Source: Planctomycetales bacterium (GTDB lineage Bacteria; Planctomycetota; Planctomycetia; Pirellulales; Lacipirellulaceae). From it: a stretch of DNA of 64,000 bases. Both the position numbers and the translations under genes were made by a program. The DNA is taken from assembly GCA_020427155.1 (NCBI GenBank), contig JAGQOW010000002.1:33556-97555 (forward strand), written 5' to 3'. The notes under the pieces were generated by a model. That model saw nothing but the letters and a program-made list of their open reading frames with translations. It was not told where the DNA came from and did not search any database. Shown here in pieces: positions 1 to 10,679 of this stretch (positions are counted from its first letter, which is position 1; every line of letters starts with the position of its first letter).

Positions 1-2691
1 GAGGGCCAGCGGCAGTATATCGAAAGCCTGTCGGTCTACGTTCGCCAGTTCTTCGATCAGCTCGAACGGCCCGATGTCGACGTGATCGAAGGCCTACAGC
101 CCACGATTGCCATAGACCAGGTTCCGACCAGCCACAACCCTCGGAGTACGGTTGCTACGGTTACCGAGATTTACGATTTTCTCCGCGTGTTGATGGCACG
201 GGTTGGCGAAGTCTCTTGTCCAGTTTGCAATACGCTCATCAGTCAGCAGACGCCGCTAGAGATTCAGCAGTCGATCGAGGCATTGCCAGAAAAGACCAAG
301 ATTCTGATGCTGGCTCCCATGGTGCGGGGCCGCAAGGGCAAGCACCAGGAAGTGATCGACCTGATTCGCCGCGAGGGGTTTGTACGCGTGCGAATCGATG
401 GCTCGACCTACGAGCTTGATCATATCCCCGAAATATCTGCGAGAAAGCCCCACGACATCGAAGCCGTAGTCGATCGGGTGATCGTTCGTCCAGGATTAGA
501 GGAGCGTCTCGCCGAGTCCATTCGACATGCGCTCAAGTATGGCGAAGGGGCATTGCGAATCAGTTACCAGACCCCCGAGGCGAAAGCGGCAGCGGGAACG
601 GCCATTGCCGAACCGGCGGAAGCAGACACCAGTTGGCAAGAGCGGGTCTACAGCACACTCTATGCTTGTCCCGACTGCAAGCAAAGTCTGGCCGAAGTAG
701 AGCCGCGGACTTTTAGTTTCAATAGTCCCTACGGTGCTTGTCGGACATGCGACGGACTCGCCGCCCGCGAAGGCTTTGATCGCGAGCTTGTGCTGCCTGA
801 CTTGAGCCTAACGCTGTCCGAAGGGGCCATTGCCCCATGGCGGGGGGCAACTAGCGCCGCCAGGAACAAACAGAGAAAGCTAGTCGACGGTTTTCTCCGT
901 CAGGCAGGCCTCGATTGGGAGATAGCGCTGGACCAATGGCCTGCGCAGCAACGCGAGGAATTGCTTTGTGGCACTGGCGATTCTTTTCTTGGTGTTCTCA
1001 CGCATTTGGAAATGGACTATGCGCAGGCAAAGAGCGATGTCGCCAGGCAGCAACTGGAGCAGTTTCGCGATCGCATCCCCTGCTCCGACTGCGCTGGGTC
1101 GCGATTGCAACCCGAAGCTCGCTGTTGCCGCTTGGCGGGCCGAGCGATTCACGAGATCACGGCGTTGCCGATTGATCAGGCCCACGAATTCTTCTCTACC
1201 ATGCAGTTCGACCCCCGCGAACAGCCAATTGCCGAGCCGTTGGTAGCCGAGATCGTCAAGCGGCTCGCTTTTCTCCGCCAAGTGGGGGTCAATTATTTAT
1301 CGCTCGATCGACCGGCCGACACGCTTAGCGGCGGTGAGATGCAGCGGGTGCGATTGGCTACCAGCATCGGCTCGGGGTTGGTGGGGGTGCTGTACATTCT
1401 TGACGAACCTTCGATCGGGCTTCATCCGCGCGACAACGAACGATTGATCGAATCGCTTCGCGACCTGCAACAGCAAGGCAATACGGTTTTGGTCGTCGAG
1501 CACGATGAGGCGATGATGCGGTCGGCCGATTGGCTGATCGATATCGGGCCTGGAGCCGGTGACCGCGGCGGGCAAGTCGTCGCCCAAGGGACTCCCGAGG
1601 ACGTGGCTGAAGCACCAAACTCAACGACTGGGGGCTACCTCTCGGGTCGACTCAAGATCGAGGCTCCTACGAAGCGGCGTCGCGTTGCGAAGTCGCGTAT
1701 GCTGCAACTCGAAGGAGCGTCGACCAACAATCTGCGGGAAGTCGACGTTGACTTTCCGCTTGGCAGCTTCACTTGTGTTACCGGGGTAAGCGGTTCTGGT
1801 AAGAGTTCTCTAGTGGTTGATACTTTGGCCGCTGCCTTGGCCCGTAAGCTTAACGGCGCGGCTGCTAAGTCGGGGCCCTATCGAGCGCTACGCGGCAGCA
1901 GCAAGCTCGATCGGTTGATTCATGTCGATCAGTCGCCGATCGGTCGCACGCCGCGTTCCAATCCGGCGACATACACGGGCGTGTTTGACGAGATTCGCCG
2001 TGTATTCGCGGGCACCAAGCATGCCAAGCAACTCGGTTACAAACTCGGCCGGTTTAGCTTCAACACGAAGGGTGGTCGTTGCGAGCAATGTCAGGGCCAG
2101 GGAGTCCAGCGGATCGAGATGCGTTTTCTTCCCGATCTATTCGTCGATTGCCCGATCTGCCATGGCCGGCAATTCAATCGGCAGACTTTGGCGGTACGCT
2201 ACCGTGAGAAATCGATCGCCGACGTGCTGGCGATGAGCATCGACCATGCGGCTGAGTTCTTCGAAAACCACCCTTCGATTCACCGCATGCTTGCCAGTCT
2301 CGAGAAAGTTGGCTTGGGGTACCTTACGCTCGGCCAGCGTTCGACGACTCTTTCGGGCGGCGAGGCGCAGCGAATCAAATTGGCTGCGGAACTGGGACGA
2401 CCGTCGTCTGGCAAGACGCTCTACATACTCGACGAACCGACCACGGGATTGCACGTCGACGACATCGGACGCCTGCTCCTGGTATTGCAGAAGCTAGTCG
2501 ATTTGGGTCACACGGTGCTGGTGATTGAGCACAATCTCGACGTGATCAAGACAGCCGACTGGGTGATCGACCTCGGCCCCGGCGGCGGCATAGGCGGTGG
2601 CCAAATCGTGGCCGCCGGCACGCCGGAAGAGATCGCCGCCTGCGAAGCAAGTTTTACCGGGCAATGGTTGCGGGAGGTGCTTAAAACGTAG
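1..2691 (+). CDS. uvrA: Excinuclease ABC subunit UvrA, 5'-truncated by the window edge
   Basis: UvrA is the damage-sensing ATPase of nucleotide excision repair and loads UvrB on DNA lesions. The frame is open from base 1, so the gene begins outside the window. The visible 896 residues start at the conserved [11 protein letters not shown] segment, which normally lies about 50 residues from the N-terminus, so the first Walker A is not seen. Visible are a first Cys-pair zinc module (CPDC...CRTC, about 224-250), the first ABC signature [13 protein letters not shown] (about 441) with [10 protein letters not shown], the second Walker [10 protein letters not shown] (about 596), a second zinc module (CEQC...CPIC, 694-721), and [13 protein letters not shown] (about 784) with LDEPTTGLH. 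The first signature has Met where Ala is usual. Chlamydial UvrAs are about double length, so this could be the C-terminal half of such a protein. It converges with gltD 30 bp downstream. Confidence 0.95.
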   Translation, partial: EGQRQYIESLSVYVRQFFDQLERPDVDVIEGLQPTIAIDQVPTSHNPRSTVATVTEIYDFLRVLMARVGEVSCPVCNTLISQQTPLEIQQSIEALPEKTKILMLAPMVRGRKGKHQEVIDLIRREGFVRVRIDGSTYELDHIPEISARKPHDIEAVVDRVIVRPGLEERLAESIRHALKYGEGALRISYQTPEAKAAAGTAIAEPAEADTSWQERVYSTLYACPDCKQSLAEVEPRTFSFNSPYGACRTCDGLAAREGFDRELVLPDLSLTLSEGAIAPWRGATSAARNKQRKLVDGFLRQAGLDWEIALDQWPAQQREELLCGTGDSFLGVLTHLEMDYAQAKSDVARQQLEQFRDRIPCSDCAGSRLQPEARCCRLAGRAIHEITALPIDQAHEFFSTMQFDPREQPIAEPLVAEIVKRLAFLRQVGVNYLSLDRPADTLSGGEMQRVRLATSIGSGLVGVLYILDEPSIGLHPRDNERLIESLRDLQQQGNTVLVVEHDEAMMRSADWLIDIGPGAGDRGGQVVAQGTPEDVAEAPNSTTGGYLSGRLKIEAPTKRRRVAKSRMLQLEGASTNNLREVDVDFPLGSFTCVTGVSGSGKSSLVVDTLAAALARKLNGAAAKSGPYRALRGSSKLDRLIHVDQSPIGRTPRSNPATYTGVFDEIRRVFAGTKHAKQLGYKLGRFSFNTKGGRCEQCQGQGVQRIEMRFLPDLFVDCPICHGRQFNRQTLAVRYREKSIADVLAMSIDHAAEFFENHPSIHRMLASLEKVGLGYLTLGQRSTTLSGGEAQRIKLAAELGRPSSGKTLYILDEPTTGLHVDDIGRLLLVLQKLVDLGHTVLVIEHNLDVIKTADWVIDLGPGGGIGGGQIVAAGTPEEIAACEASFTGQWLREVLKT

Positions 2692-2721
2692 GGTGGGAAT
2701 TGCCGATCCTTGGAGCCTACC

Positions 2722-4311
2722 TTAAACCACCTGCTGCGGGAGATTCAGCCCTGGGGCTGGTAGTGTGGTCGTTTCCATCAGGTACTCGTCGATGGCGCGT
2801 GCGGCGCCGCGGCCTTCGTTGATGGCCCAGACGACGAGGCTTTGGCCGCGGCGGCAATCGCCGGCAGCGAAGACGCCTTCAAGATTGGTGGCAAACTGGC
2901 CATGTTGGGCGGCAAAGGTTTTCCAATTGCCGCGCGGGTTCTGGGTCTCCAGCCCCAGCATCTCGCCGACGCCCAATTCGGGGCCGACAAAACCCGTGGC
3001 AAGGAACACCATGTCGGCCGGCCAGATCTTTTCGCTGCCGGCAACCTCGCTGAAGGGTGCTTTCTCGCCCGGTTTGCTCCAATCGACCGTGACTGTCTTC
3101 ACGCCGCTGACGTGGCCGTTGCCGTCGTCGATGAACTCCTTGGTCAGCACGTTGAAGACGCGCGGATCCTCGCCTAACTTGGCGGCCGTCTCGGCGTGTG
3201 AGTAATCGACACGATAGATCCGCGGCCACTGGGGCCAGGGGTTGTTGTCAGCGCGCTCAGCGGGTGGAACGTCCAATAGCTCAAAATTGGCGATGCTCTT
3301 GGCCCCATGCCGTAGTGAAGTGCCGATGCAGTCGGCTCCCGTGTCGCCGCCGCCGATGACAATCACGTTCTTGCCTTTGGCCGAAAGGTATTCAGCCTCG
3401 GCTTGTTCGCCGGCGTCGATGTTGCCATCGAGCAGGCTCTTGGTGTTTCGAGTGAGAAAGTCCATTGCCAGATGGATGCCGCCCAAATCGCGGCCGGGGC
3501 AGCGGGCTGTCGGGTCGAAGGGTTGCGTAGCGCCGGTAGCCAACAGCAGCGCGTCGTTGTCGTCGATCAGTTGTTGCGGATCGATAAACTGAATCTGGCA
3601 GCCGCGTTCTTGCATGATCTGGGTCATGTGACCTGAGGCAAAGTCTTCTTCGCGGCCCACGTGCGCACAGGTGACAAACTCGACCCCTTCCTCGCGCAGC
3701 AAATCGATGCGGCGCTGGACGACGCGCTTGTCAAGCTTCATGTTGGGGATGCCGTACATCAATAGTCCGCCGATGCGGTCGGCTCGTTCGTAGACGGTGA
3801 CCAAATGCCCCGCCTTGTTCAGCTGCGCTGCGGCGGCAAGCCCTGCGGGTCCGCTGCCGACGATGGCCACCCGTTTGCCGGTGCGCTGCGAGGGTGGTTG
3901 CGGTACGACCCAGTTTTCGGCAAAGCCGCGGTCGATGATCGCGTTTTCGATGTTTTTGATTGTCACGGCCGGCTCGATGATCCCCAACACACACGCGCCT
4001 TCGCAGGGTGCAGGGCAAGCACGCCCGGTGAACTCTGGAAAGTTGTTGGTCTTGTGCAGCCGATCGAGCGCCTCGCGCCAGCGGCCGTGATACACCAGAT
4101 CGTTCCATTCCGGGATCAAATTATCGATCGGACAACCGGTATTTGATTGACAGAATGGCACGCCGCAGTCCATGCACCGCGCACCTTGAATGCGCAGATG
4201 GTCTTCTGGAGGGTCGGTATAAATCTCCAGGAAGTCGCCCGCCCGAGCGAGCGGATCGCGGTAGGGGACAGCTTGACGAGGATAATCTTTAAAGCCGGTG
4301 GGTTTGCCCAT
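2722..4311 (-). CDS. gltD: Glutamate synthase [NADPH] small subunit
   Basis: This is the beta subunit of glutamate synthase (GOGAT). It takes electrons from NAD(P)H through FAD and passes them by Fe-S clusters to GltB, which makes two glutamates from glutamine and 2-oxoglutarate. The 529-residue product has the typical start MGKPTGF, N-terminal cluster cysteines in [12 protein letters not shown] (about 43-54) and CPAPCEGAC (about 97-105), an FAD Rossmann motif [10 protein letters not shown] (about 151), an NADPH motif GGGDTGADC (about 320), and the closing [10 protein letters not shown] block. Length matches the family. It lies downstream of gltB on the same strand but 309 bp away, unusually far for gltBD, because a decayed inverted-repeat element sits between them. 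It is cytoplasmic and probably co-transcribed with gltB. Confidence 0.96.
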   Translation of the reverse strand: MGKPTGFKDYPRQAVPYRDPLARAGDFLEIYTDPPEDHLRIQGARCMDCGVPFCQSNTGCPIDNLIPEWNDLVYHGRWREALDRLHKTNNFPEFTGRACPAPCEGACVLGIIEPAVTIKNIENAIIDRGFAENWVVPQPPSQRTGKRVAIVGSGPAGLAAAAQLNKAGHLVTVYERADRIGGLLMYGIPNMKLDKRVVQRRIDLLREEGVEFVTCAHVGREEDFASGHMTQIMQERGCQIQFIDPQQLIDDNDALLLATGATQPFDPTARCPGRDLGGIHLAMDFLTRNTKSLLDGNIDAGEQAEAEYLSAKGKNVIVIGGGDTGADCIGTSLRHGAKSIANFELLDVPPAERADNNPWPQWPRIYRVDYSHAETAAKLGEDPRVFNVLTKEFIDDGNGHVSGVKTVTVDWSKPGEKAPFSEVAGSEKIWPADMVFLATGFVGPELGVGEMLGLETQNPRGNWKTFAAQHGQFATNLEGVFAAGDCRRGQSLVVWAINEGRGAARAIDEYLMETTTLPAPGLNLPQQVV

Positions 4312-4339
4312 GATGGTAGTGTCTTATGTTGTTGTTTAT

Positions 4340-4531
4340 TCAATAACATTCTCTTGCAGAGGCCCAGAATCGCAGAGGATGAAGCAAGAAGTAGCTTAGT
4401 CCTCTATTCCATTGGCGATGCGAGAGATTCCTTGTTTCATTAAGTTCACGTTGAAATCCATCTGCAAGCAGAGAGAACTGTTTGTTAATCGCAGCGTCGA
4501 CAATTTGGCCGCTAATCTTATTGATGTTCAA
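4340..4531 (-). pseudogene. Remnant of a GxxExxY-family gene, internally deleted
   Basis: The 63-codon frame begins at a TTG with NINKISGQIVDAAI, which matches my recollection of the N-terminus of GxxExxY proteins (normally about 125 residues, starting MNxNxISGxVVDAAI). The following FSLLADGFQREL resembles the usual C-terminal block (NFNVxLLKDGFxRE). The whole middle, including the GxxExxY motif that names the family, is absent, so about 80-90 codons seem to have been deleted. A match to AGGAAT just before the TTG suggests an original ATG start that has decayed. The frame lies inside the inverted-repeat element between gltB and gltD and runs with them. GxxExxY proteins are thought to have a PD-(D/E)XK nuclease-like fold; this copy cannot be functional. 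It could instead be a chance frame. Confidence 0.5.
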
Positions 4532-4606
4532 ATTCCTGCCACTCTGCTTGTCCTCGCTAGGTTATTACGTTTCCTCAGCTCTGCGCTTTTGCGCCTCTGC
4601 GAGAAT
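4348..4606. mobile_element. Small inverted-repeat-bounded element between gltB and gltD
   Basis: Two imperfect inverted repeats face each other at 4348-4377 and 4579-4606. Read inward, both start ATTCTC and continue GCAGAGG and then GCAGAG. Apart from a 2-base insertion in the left copy, 25 of 28 positions match. Inside lies the GxxExxY remnant on the minus strand. Nothing in it resembles a transposase, so if mobile it was non-autonomous. I recall similar CTCTGCG-rich flanks around GxxExxY genes in other genomes, but that needs a database check. No clear target-site duplication is visible at the borders. The element fills nearly the whole 309-bp gap that separates the two subunits of glutamate synthase. 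Confidence 0.5.
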
Positions 4607-4620
4607 CTCTTCGGTTCATT

Positions 4621-7600
4621 TCACACGGCAGCAGGTTCCTGCTCCTGCGCCTTCTGTTCTTCCAGGACGCGTTTGTAATCGGTCGGCATGACTTTCACGA
4701 ATTGCGGCAGAGTTTCGTCCCAGCGGTCGAGAACTTGCTCGGCCACACTCGACCCGGTGTAATTCTGGTGCAACTCGATTAATTGCTTCAGCTCGGCAAT
4801 TTCTTCGTCGGTCTCGACCTTTTCGAGGCCGACCATGCCGCTGTTGCAGTTCTTTTCGAAGGTATGGTTTGGATCCCAGATATACGCAATTCCGCCGCTC
4901 ATACCTGCTGCGAAATTGCGCCCTGTAGGGCCGAGAATCACCACCCGACCGCCGGTCATGTATTCGCAGCCGTGGTCGCCGACGCCTTCGATAACGGTTT
5001 GCGCGCCACTATTGCGGACAGCAAATCGTTCGGCCGCACGGCCGCGGAAGAAGGCCTGTCCCCCGGTAGCCCCGTAGAGACAAACGTTGCCTACGAGGAT
5101 GTTTTCTTCGGCTGCAAAGGTAGAACTCTTTGGTGGATAGATCACGATACGGCCACCGGAGAGTCCCTTGCCAATGTAGTCGTTCGCGTCGCCTTCCAGC
5201 TCCAGCGTGACTCCTCGAGCAAGAAACGCGCCCAGGCTTTGGCCCGCGGAACCGGTGAACTTGAAATGGATCGTATCATCGGGAAGGCACTCCGCACCCC
5301 AGCGTTTAGCAATTTCGTTGCTGAGAATCGTGCCGACCGTACGATTGGTGTTGATAATCGGCAGCTCGGCCCTCACTTTTTCGCCGTTTTCCAGGGCCGG
5401 CTTTGCAAGATCGAGCAGCGTGGTGAGGTCGAGCGCTGCATCGAGACCATGGTCTTGCGTTCGAGTGCGGTAAGTATCGGCCTCGGGGTACGGTCCTTCG
5501 ACAGGACTTAGTAGTTGGGTCAAATCCAAGCCGTCGGCTTTCCAGTGCCTGATTGCGGCATCGGTTTCTAGGCAGTCAACGCGTCCTACCATTTCGTCAA
5601 TCGTGTGGAACCCGAGTTCGGCCATAATCTGTCGGGCTTCTTCGGCAACCATAAACAGGTAATTGACGACATGTTCCGGTTTGCCCTTGAACTTCTTACG
5701 CAGTTCGGGATCTTGCGTCGCGATGCCAACGGGGCAGGTATTCAGGTGGCACTTGCGCATCATGATGCAGCCGAGTGTAATCAGCGGCGCGGTCGAGAAG
5801 CCGAATTCCTCGGCGCCTAGCAGTGCGGCAATTACCACATCGCGCCCTGTCTTCAAGCCACCGTCGGTTTGCAGTACGACGCGGCTGCGGAGGTCGTTCA
5901 TCACGAGAGTTTGATGGGTCTCGGCAATGCCCAGTTCCCAAGGCAAGCCGGCGTGTTTGATGCTTGTCAGTGGTGAAGCACCGGTTCCGCCGCCGTCGCC
6001 AGAGATGAGTATGTGATCGGCGAAGCCCTTGGCCACACCCGCGGCGATGGTGCCTACGCCGACTTCCGAAACGAGCTTCACGCTAATCCTCGCAGTACGA
6101 TTCGCGTTCTTGAGGTCGTGAATCAGTTGCTTGAGGTCTTCGATCGAATAGATGTCGTGATGCGGAGGAGGGCTGATAAGACCGACGCCCGGTGTCGAGT
6201 GGCGGATGCGTGCGATATTGGCATCGACTTTTCGGCCTGGCAACTCCCCGCCTTCGCCAGGCTTGGCTCCTTGCGAGATTTTGATCTGCAGCTCGTCGGC
6301 ATTGGTCAGATACCAGGTAGTGACGCCAAACCGACCAGATGCAACTTGCTTAATCGCCGAGCGCTTAGAATCGCCATTAGGCAGTGGATCAAACCGCACA
6401 GGATCTTCGCCTCCTTCGCCCGTATTGCTCTTGCCGCCTAAGCGGTTCATGGCGATGGCCAAGGTCTCGTGAGACTCGGACGAGATCGAGCCAAACGACA
6501 TGGCACCGGTGCAAAACCGTTTGACGAGTTCTTTTGCCGGCTGGACCTCGTCGATCGGAATAGACTTGCCATTGGCGCCGAGCTTGAATTTCAACAAACC
6601 GCGCAACTGGCATCGAGTCTGTGCGTCATGGTTGATATGTTTGGAAAAGCGTAGATACGCGTCTCGGTCATTGGTGCGGGCTGCGACTTGAATATCGGCG
6701 ATCGACTGGGGGTCCCACATATGACGTTCGCCTTCGGCGCGCCAGTGGAACTCACCATGGTTGGGAAGCACTGGCAATTGTACGCCCTGCTGTTGGGGAT
6801 AGCCCAGGGAGTGTCGTCGCAGGGCTTCTTCAGCCAGGACATCAAAGTCGACACCCTGAATTCGGCTGGCGGTTCCCACGAAGCAACGATTGACGACTTC
6901 GTCCCTCAAGCCGATTGCCTCGAAGATCTGCGCGCCTTTGTAGCTTTGCAAGGTCGAAATACCGATCTTGGCCATGACTTTCAACATGCCTTTGGCCACG
7001 CCCTTGCGATACTTCCTCACCAGTTCGTGGTCTTCCTCGGTGACGGGATCGTAAACCTCTCCGTCGGACACTAAGTCGATGGCAGGATGTGCAATCCCTT
7101 CTCCCGATTCTTCTCCGCTAACAGCAGCCTCGCCCGCGTCGAGCAAACCATCGCGGCGTGCTTGCCAAAGCGATTCAAAGGCGAGGTAGGGGTTGATTGC
7201 ATCCGCCCCATAGCCGACCAACAGACAATGATGATGGACCTCGCGAGCTTCGCCAGTTTCGACCAGAATGCCAATGCGCGTCCGTTTGGTCTTGCGCACC
7301 AGATGGTGGTGGACCGCTCCGGTTGCAAGTAAGGAACTCACCGGTACCCGATCTGCTGACACACTGCGGTCTGAAAGAATGACAATCGAATAGCCTTCGT
7401 CGACTGCCGTTTCCGCTTCGGCACAAACTCGCTCGATGGCTTTGATGAGTCCCGCTTTGCCTTCGCTTCGCGGCCAGGTCGTGTCGATGGTACATGTCTT
7501 CCACCCACAACGATCCATGTGTTTAAGCGCCGCAAGTTGCTCGTTAGAGAGGATCGGATGGGGTACACGCAGTCGATGGGCGTGTTGCTCGGTCGTATTC

Positions 7601-9291
7601 AGCAGGTTCTGCTCTGGGCCGATATAGCACTCCAACGACATGATGACTTCTTCGCGGATCGAGTCGATCGCCGGATTGGTGACTTGGGCAAAGAGCTGTC
7701 GGAAATAGTCGTACAGCATGCGTGGCTTGTCGCTCAAACAGGCCAGGCACGAATCGTTGCCCATCGAACCGATCGGGTCTTTTTCTACTTTGATCAGAGG
7801 CAGCAACATAAACTGCATGGTCTCGGTGGTGAAACCAAATGCTTGCATCCGTTCGAGCAACGTTTGGCTGTCGAACCCCTGAGGCTCTTTGTTCGGCTCG
7901 AGATCGTTGAGATCGATCCGCTGTTCGTTGAGCCAATCAGCGTAGGGACGCCGTGAGGCAATGTCGTTCTTTAATTCTTCGTCGGGAATGAGTCGACCGG
8001 CTTCAAAATCGACCAAGAACATACGTCCTGGCTGAAGTCGTCCCTTGGCTTTGACGTTCTCCGGTGCAACCGACTGCAATACTCCCACTTCGCTGGCCAT
8101 AATCACACGGTCGTCGTGGGTAATATAGTAGCGCGACGGCCGCAAGCCGTTGCGGTCAAGCACTGCACCGATGACCTTGCCATCGGTGAAGGCAACCGAA
8201 GCGGGACCATCCCAGGGCTCCATCAGGCAGGAGTTATATTCATAAAATGCGTGTTTTTCGTCCGACATTTGATCATGATTCTGCCACGCTTCTGGAATCA
8301 TCATCATGACCGACTCTTGCAGGGTGCGGCCAGTCATCAGCAGAAATTCCAGCACATTGTCGAATGTACCGGAATCGCTGCAATCGGGTTCGACGATAGG
8401 GAAGAGCTTGTCGAGTTCGTTGCCGAAATGATCGCTTGCGACCATTCCTTCGCGCGCATGCATCCAGTTGATGTTGCCGCGCAGGGTGTTGATTTCGCCG
8501 TTATGACTCATAAATCGGCAAGGCTGTGCACGATCCCAGGAAGGGAAGGTATTGGTTGAAAACCGCGAGTGGACCATCGCCAAGTGGCTGGTGAAACTCG
8601 GATTAGCCAGATCAGGGTAATAGTTGAACAACTGATCGGTGGTCAACATGCCTTTATAAATGATCACTTTGGTCGACAGCGAACAGACGTAGAACATCTT
8701 AGCCTGCGTCAGCGACTTGTCGGTTCGCAAACGATGACTTGCCTGTTTGCGAATGAGATACAGTAATCGCTCGAAGGCGTCTCCTTCCACTCCGTCTGCC
8801 GCAGCAACCACCAGCTGCTCGATACACGGTTCTGCGGCGGCTGCCGTGGGGCCAATGTCAGCGCGCTCCCGGTCGGTCGGTACGGGGCGCCAACCGACAA
8901 GGCGTTGACCGTGGGCAGTAATCAACTCCTCGAGAACGGTTTTGCATGTCTTGCGCTCGGCTTGGTCTTGTGGCAAGAAAACGTTGCCTGCCGCGTACCG
9001 ACCAGGAGCCGGCAAATCGACGCCCAAGTCGGCTTGGACCGCCTGCTGCAGGAACTCGTGAGGCAAGGCAGTCAAGATCCCCGCACCATCGCCGGTATTG
9101 GCCTCGCAGCCACAAGCGCCGCGGTGGTCCATATTGCGCAGCACTTCTTCAGCATCGAGCAGTATCTGGTGGCTGCGATCGCCTTTGATATGCGCCACGA
9201 AGCCGACGCCGCACGAGTCGTGCTCGTTGGCAGGATCGTACAGGCCCTGCTTGCCAGGAAGATGAATGAGGGGAGTGGTTTTTTTCATCAC
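4621..9291 (-). CDS. gltB: Glutamate synthase large subunit
   Basis: This is the alpha subunit of glutamate synthase. Its N-terminal class II amidotransferase domain releases ammonia from glutamine, which passes through a tunnel to the FMN site, where 2-oxoglutarate is reductively aminated. The 1556-residue protein has a 26-residue propeptide and then Cys27 in [13 protein letters not shown], the expected N-terminal nucleophile after processing. HSRFSTNT follows near 245. The FMN synthase domain occupies about 860-1250, with the 3Fe-4S cysteines in [13 protein letters not shown] (about 1172-1186). The C-terminal glycine-rich beta-helix contains [16 protein letters not shown] near 1453. Length and domain order are standard. 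It is preceded 52 bp upstream by a LysR gene on the same strand and followed by gltD, so the three may form one nitrogen-assimilation unit. Confidence 0.97.
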   Translation of the reverse strand: MMKKTTPLIHLPGKQGLYDPANEHDSCGVGFVAHIKGDRSHQILLDAEEVLRNMDHRGACGCEANTGDGAGILTALPHEFLQQAVQADLGVDLPAPGRYAAGNVFLPQDQAERKTCKTVLEELITAHGQRLVGWRPVPTDRERADIGPTAAAAEPCIEQLVVAAADGVEGDAFERLLYLIRKQASHRLRTDKSLTQAKMFYVCSLSTKVIIYKGMLTTDQLFNYYPDLANPSFTSHLAMVHSRFSTNTFPSWDRAQPCRFMSHNGEINTLRGNINWMHAREGMVASDHFGNELDKLFPIVEPDCSDSGTFDNVLEFLLMTGRTLQESVMMMIPEAWQNHDQMSDEKHAFYEYNSCLMEPWDGPASVAFTDGKVIGAVLDRNGLRPSRYYITHDDRVIMASEVGVLQSVAPENVKAKGRLQPGRMFLVDFEAGRLIPDEELKNDIASRRPYADWLNEQRIDLNDLEPNKEPQGFDSQTLLERMQAFGFTTETMQFMLLPLIKVEKDPIGSMGNDSCLACLSDKPRMLYDYFRQLFAQVTNPAIDSIREEVIMSLECYIGPEQNLLNTTEQHAHRLRVPHPILSNEQLAALKHMDRCGWKTCTIDTTWPRSEGKAGLIKAIERVCAEAETAVDEGYSIVILSDRSVSADRVPVSSLLATGAVHHHLVRKTKRTRIGILVETGEAREVHHHCLLVGYGADAINPYLAFESLWQARRDGLLDAGEAAVSGEESGEGIAHPAIDLVSDGEVYDPVTEEDHELVRKYRKGVAKGMLKVMAKIGISTLQSYKGAQIFEAIGLRDEVVNRCFVGTASRIQGVDFDVLAEEALRRHSLGYPQQQGVQLPVLPNHGEFHWRAEGERHMWDPQSIADIQVAARTNDRDAYLRFSKHINHDAQTRCQLRGLLKFKLGANGKSIPIDEVQPAKELVKRFCTGAMSFGSISSESHETLAIAMNRLGGKSNTGEGGEDPVRFDPLPNGDSKRSAIKQVASGRFGVTTWYLTNADELQIKISQGAKPGEGGELPGRKVDANIARIRHSTPGVGLISPPPHHDIYSIEDLKQLIHDLKNANRTARISVKLVSEVGVGTIAAGVAKGFADHILISGDGGGTGASPLTSIKHAGLPWELGIAETHQTLVMNDLRSRVVLQTDGGLKTGRDVVIAALLGAEEFGFSTAPLITLGCIMMRKCHLNTCPVGIATQDPELRKKFKGKPEHVVNYLFMVAEEARQIMAELGFHTIDEMVGRVDCLETDAAIRHWKADGLDLTQLLSPVEGPYPEADTYRTRTQDHGLDAALDLTTLLDLAKPALENGEKVRAELPIINTNRTVGTILSNEIAKRWGAECLPDDTIHFKFTGSAGQSLGAFLARGVTLELEGDANDYIGKGLSGGRIVIYPPKSSTFAAEENILVGNVCLYGATGGQAFFRGRAAERFAVRNSGAQTVIEGVGDHGCEYMTGGRVVILGPTGRNFAAGMSGGIAYIWDPNHTFEKNCNSGMVGLEKVETDEEIAELKQLIELHQNYTGSSVAEQVLDRWDETLPQFVKVMPTDYKRVLEEQKAQEQEPAAV

Positions 9292-9343
9292 AGAATTCCA
9301 AAATGGTCGGTCATCAAGTTAGCCGTCGCGACAACTGAACTTG

Positions 9344-10294
9344 TTATTGCGTGAGTAGTTCTTCCTTGTTTTGCTGGCTGTCGCGTTTTCCAATCACGAG
9401 TCGCTGGTCCGCAAACTCCGCGTCGGTGCGAAGAAGTTGGGTAAACTGCTGGCCGATTTTGCCGAGTTCACGATCTCGTCGATGCAAGATGCCAAGCGGC
9501 CGCAGCAAGTTTTCCTCAAGAGGTAGTTTTGCGAGCGAACCCGAGGCAACCTCCTGAGCTACGGTCGGCTCGGGCAGAATGCTGAGACCTTCGTTTACTT
9601 CAATGGCACGTTTCATCGTTTCTACGTTATCGAATTCCTGAGCGATACATACGTCCACTTTGCCGACCATGAGGGCGCGATCGATCTCGGAGCGAATTCG
9701 CAGGCCTGGCTCGAACGCGACAAACGATTCGCCGTCCAAGTCCTTGAGTGTCAGAGTGTGGCGGGCGACCAGGTGGTGCTCTGGGTGGCAAACAACTACC
9801 AGGGGCTCGCTGCGCCAGGGAATCGAAGCCAAGGTGCGAGATTCTTCGGGGTAGCTCACTAGGCCGAGATCGACTTCGCCTTTTTCGACAACTTCATAAA
9901 CGCGGTCTGGGTGCAAATACTCAAGTCGTACTTGGGCATTAGGATGCTTGGCAGAGAAACGCCGCATGAAGGCGCTCATATGCGCTAAACCAACTGAGTA
10001 GATCGAAGCTACGAGCAACCGTCGAGCGGTTTCGTCGTGCAGGGCCCGCACTTCTTCTTTGAGTTGGGTGTACTGACTCACCAGTTGGCGGCTGCCTTCA
10101 TAGTATCGCTCGCCTTCAGGAGTCAGCACGAAAGGCCGCTTTGAACGATCGAGAAGTTTCACGCCTAAGCTTTCTTCCAGATGGTGGACGACCTGGCTGG
10201 CACTGGATTGGGAAATACTATTGTCTTTCGCCGCGCGAGAAAAACTCCGCCGTCGAACGATGTCGCAGAATATTTTGAGAGATCTTAGTTGCAT
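9344..10294 (-). CDS. LysR-type transcriptional regulator
   Basis: The start is set at the ATG giving MQLRSLKIFCDIV, the normal LysR N-terminus; the open frame runs 36 codons further up without homology-like sequence. The 316-residue product has an N-terminal winged helix-turn-helix (FSRAAKDNSISQSSASQVV, about 17-36), the usual linker helix, and a two-lobed effector-binding domain from about 90 on. The gene lies directly upstream of gltB on the same strand with 52 bp between them, so control of glutamate synthesis is the simplest guess. The Bacillus regulator GltC is a LysR protein with that job, though it is divergent from gltAB; an orthologous relation is not claimed. The 385-bp upstream region has a perfect inverted repeat that may be its own operator. 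Confidence 0.88.
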   Translation of the reverse strand: MQLRSLKIFCDIVRRRSFSRAAKDNSISQSSASQVVHHLEESLGVKLLDRSKRPFVLTPEGERYYEGSRQLVSQYTQLKEEVRALHDETARRLLVASIYSVGLAHMSAFMRRFSAKHPNAQVRLEYLHPDRVYEVVEKGEVDLGLVSYPEESRTLASIPWRSEPLVVVCHPEHHLVARHTLTLKDLDGESFVAFEPGLRIRSEIDRALMVGKVDVCIAQEFDNVETMKRAIEVNEGLSILPEPTVAQEVASGSLAKLPLEENLLRPLGILHRRDRELGKIGQQFTQLLRTDAEFADQRLVIGKRDSQQNKEELLTQ

Positions 10295-10679
10295 TGGTAA
10301 ATTGGCTTCTCCACTCTTCCGCAGTCGCGCTACCACCCGGTCGTGGAGGCGGGCCGAACTGCAAGCGCTTTGGTAGCGCCAATCACTATCTCGTATCCGC
10401 ACTTGCTACCAAAGCCGGACGGCCGTTGGCAGCAGAGATTCTTTCAGCTCGAAACAGCCAGCACGAAGCGTCAAGGGACAGGCGATTTCTGAGATCGTTT
10501 CGCTTCGACGTAGCTACCGCCAGATAAGAACTTCCGTTGCCCTACAACGAATTCCTAGTATCGATGTATAAAATATCAGGCACCACTAGAATCGAAAAAC
10601 GGAATACTAGAATATCTACAGTTGCGGGATGCTGTCAAGCGGCCCAATGGCCATCTGTTAGAGCCTCCCAGGCTCAAAT
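10295..10679. other. Intergenic region upstream of the LysR gene
   Basis: This 385-bp stretch separates the LysR gene from the end of the cyclophilin gene; both are on the minus strand. It holds the inverted repeat described separately and an AT-rich patch near 10565-10580 (ATGTATAAAATATC), but no frame or terminator that I can support. Confidence 0.5.
10329..10415. promoter_or_regulatory. Inverted TGGTAGC/GCTACCA sites upstream of the LysR gene
   Basis: An 11-bp perfect inverted repeat, GCTTTGGTAGC at 10367-10377 and GCTACCAAAGC at 10405-10415, has centres 38 bp apart. A third half-site GCTACCA lies at 10329-10335 and a weaker GCTACCG at 10513-10519. All sit within 35-225 bp upstream of the LysR start codon. 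Spaced, oppositely oriented half-sites suit a tetrameric regulator such as a LysR protein, so autoregulation is plausible. A hairpin in the 5' leader is the alternative. Confidence 0.35.

Noticed and set aside
4579..4606. Right inverted repeat read as an intrinsic terminator for gltB
   Set aside because: There is a partial self-complement around GCGCTTTTGCGC but no following T-run, and its mate at 4348-4377 explains it as an element end.
4783..5511. 242-codon plus-strand frame opposite gltB
   Set aside because: It lies wholly within the gltB coding region, with no start signal or family resemblance.
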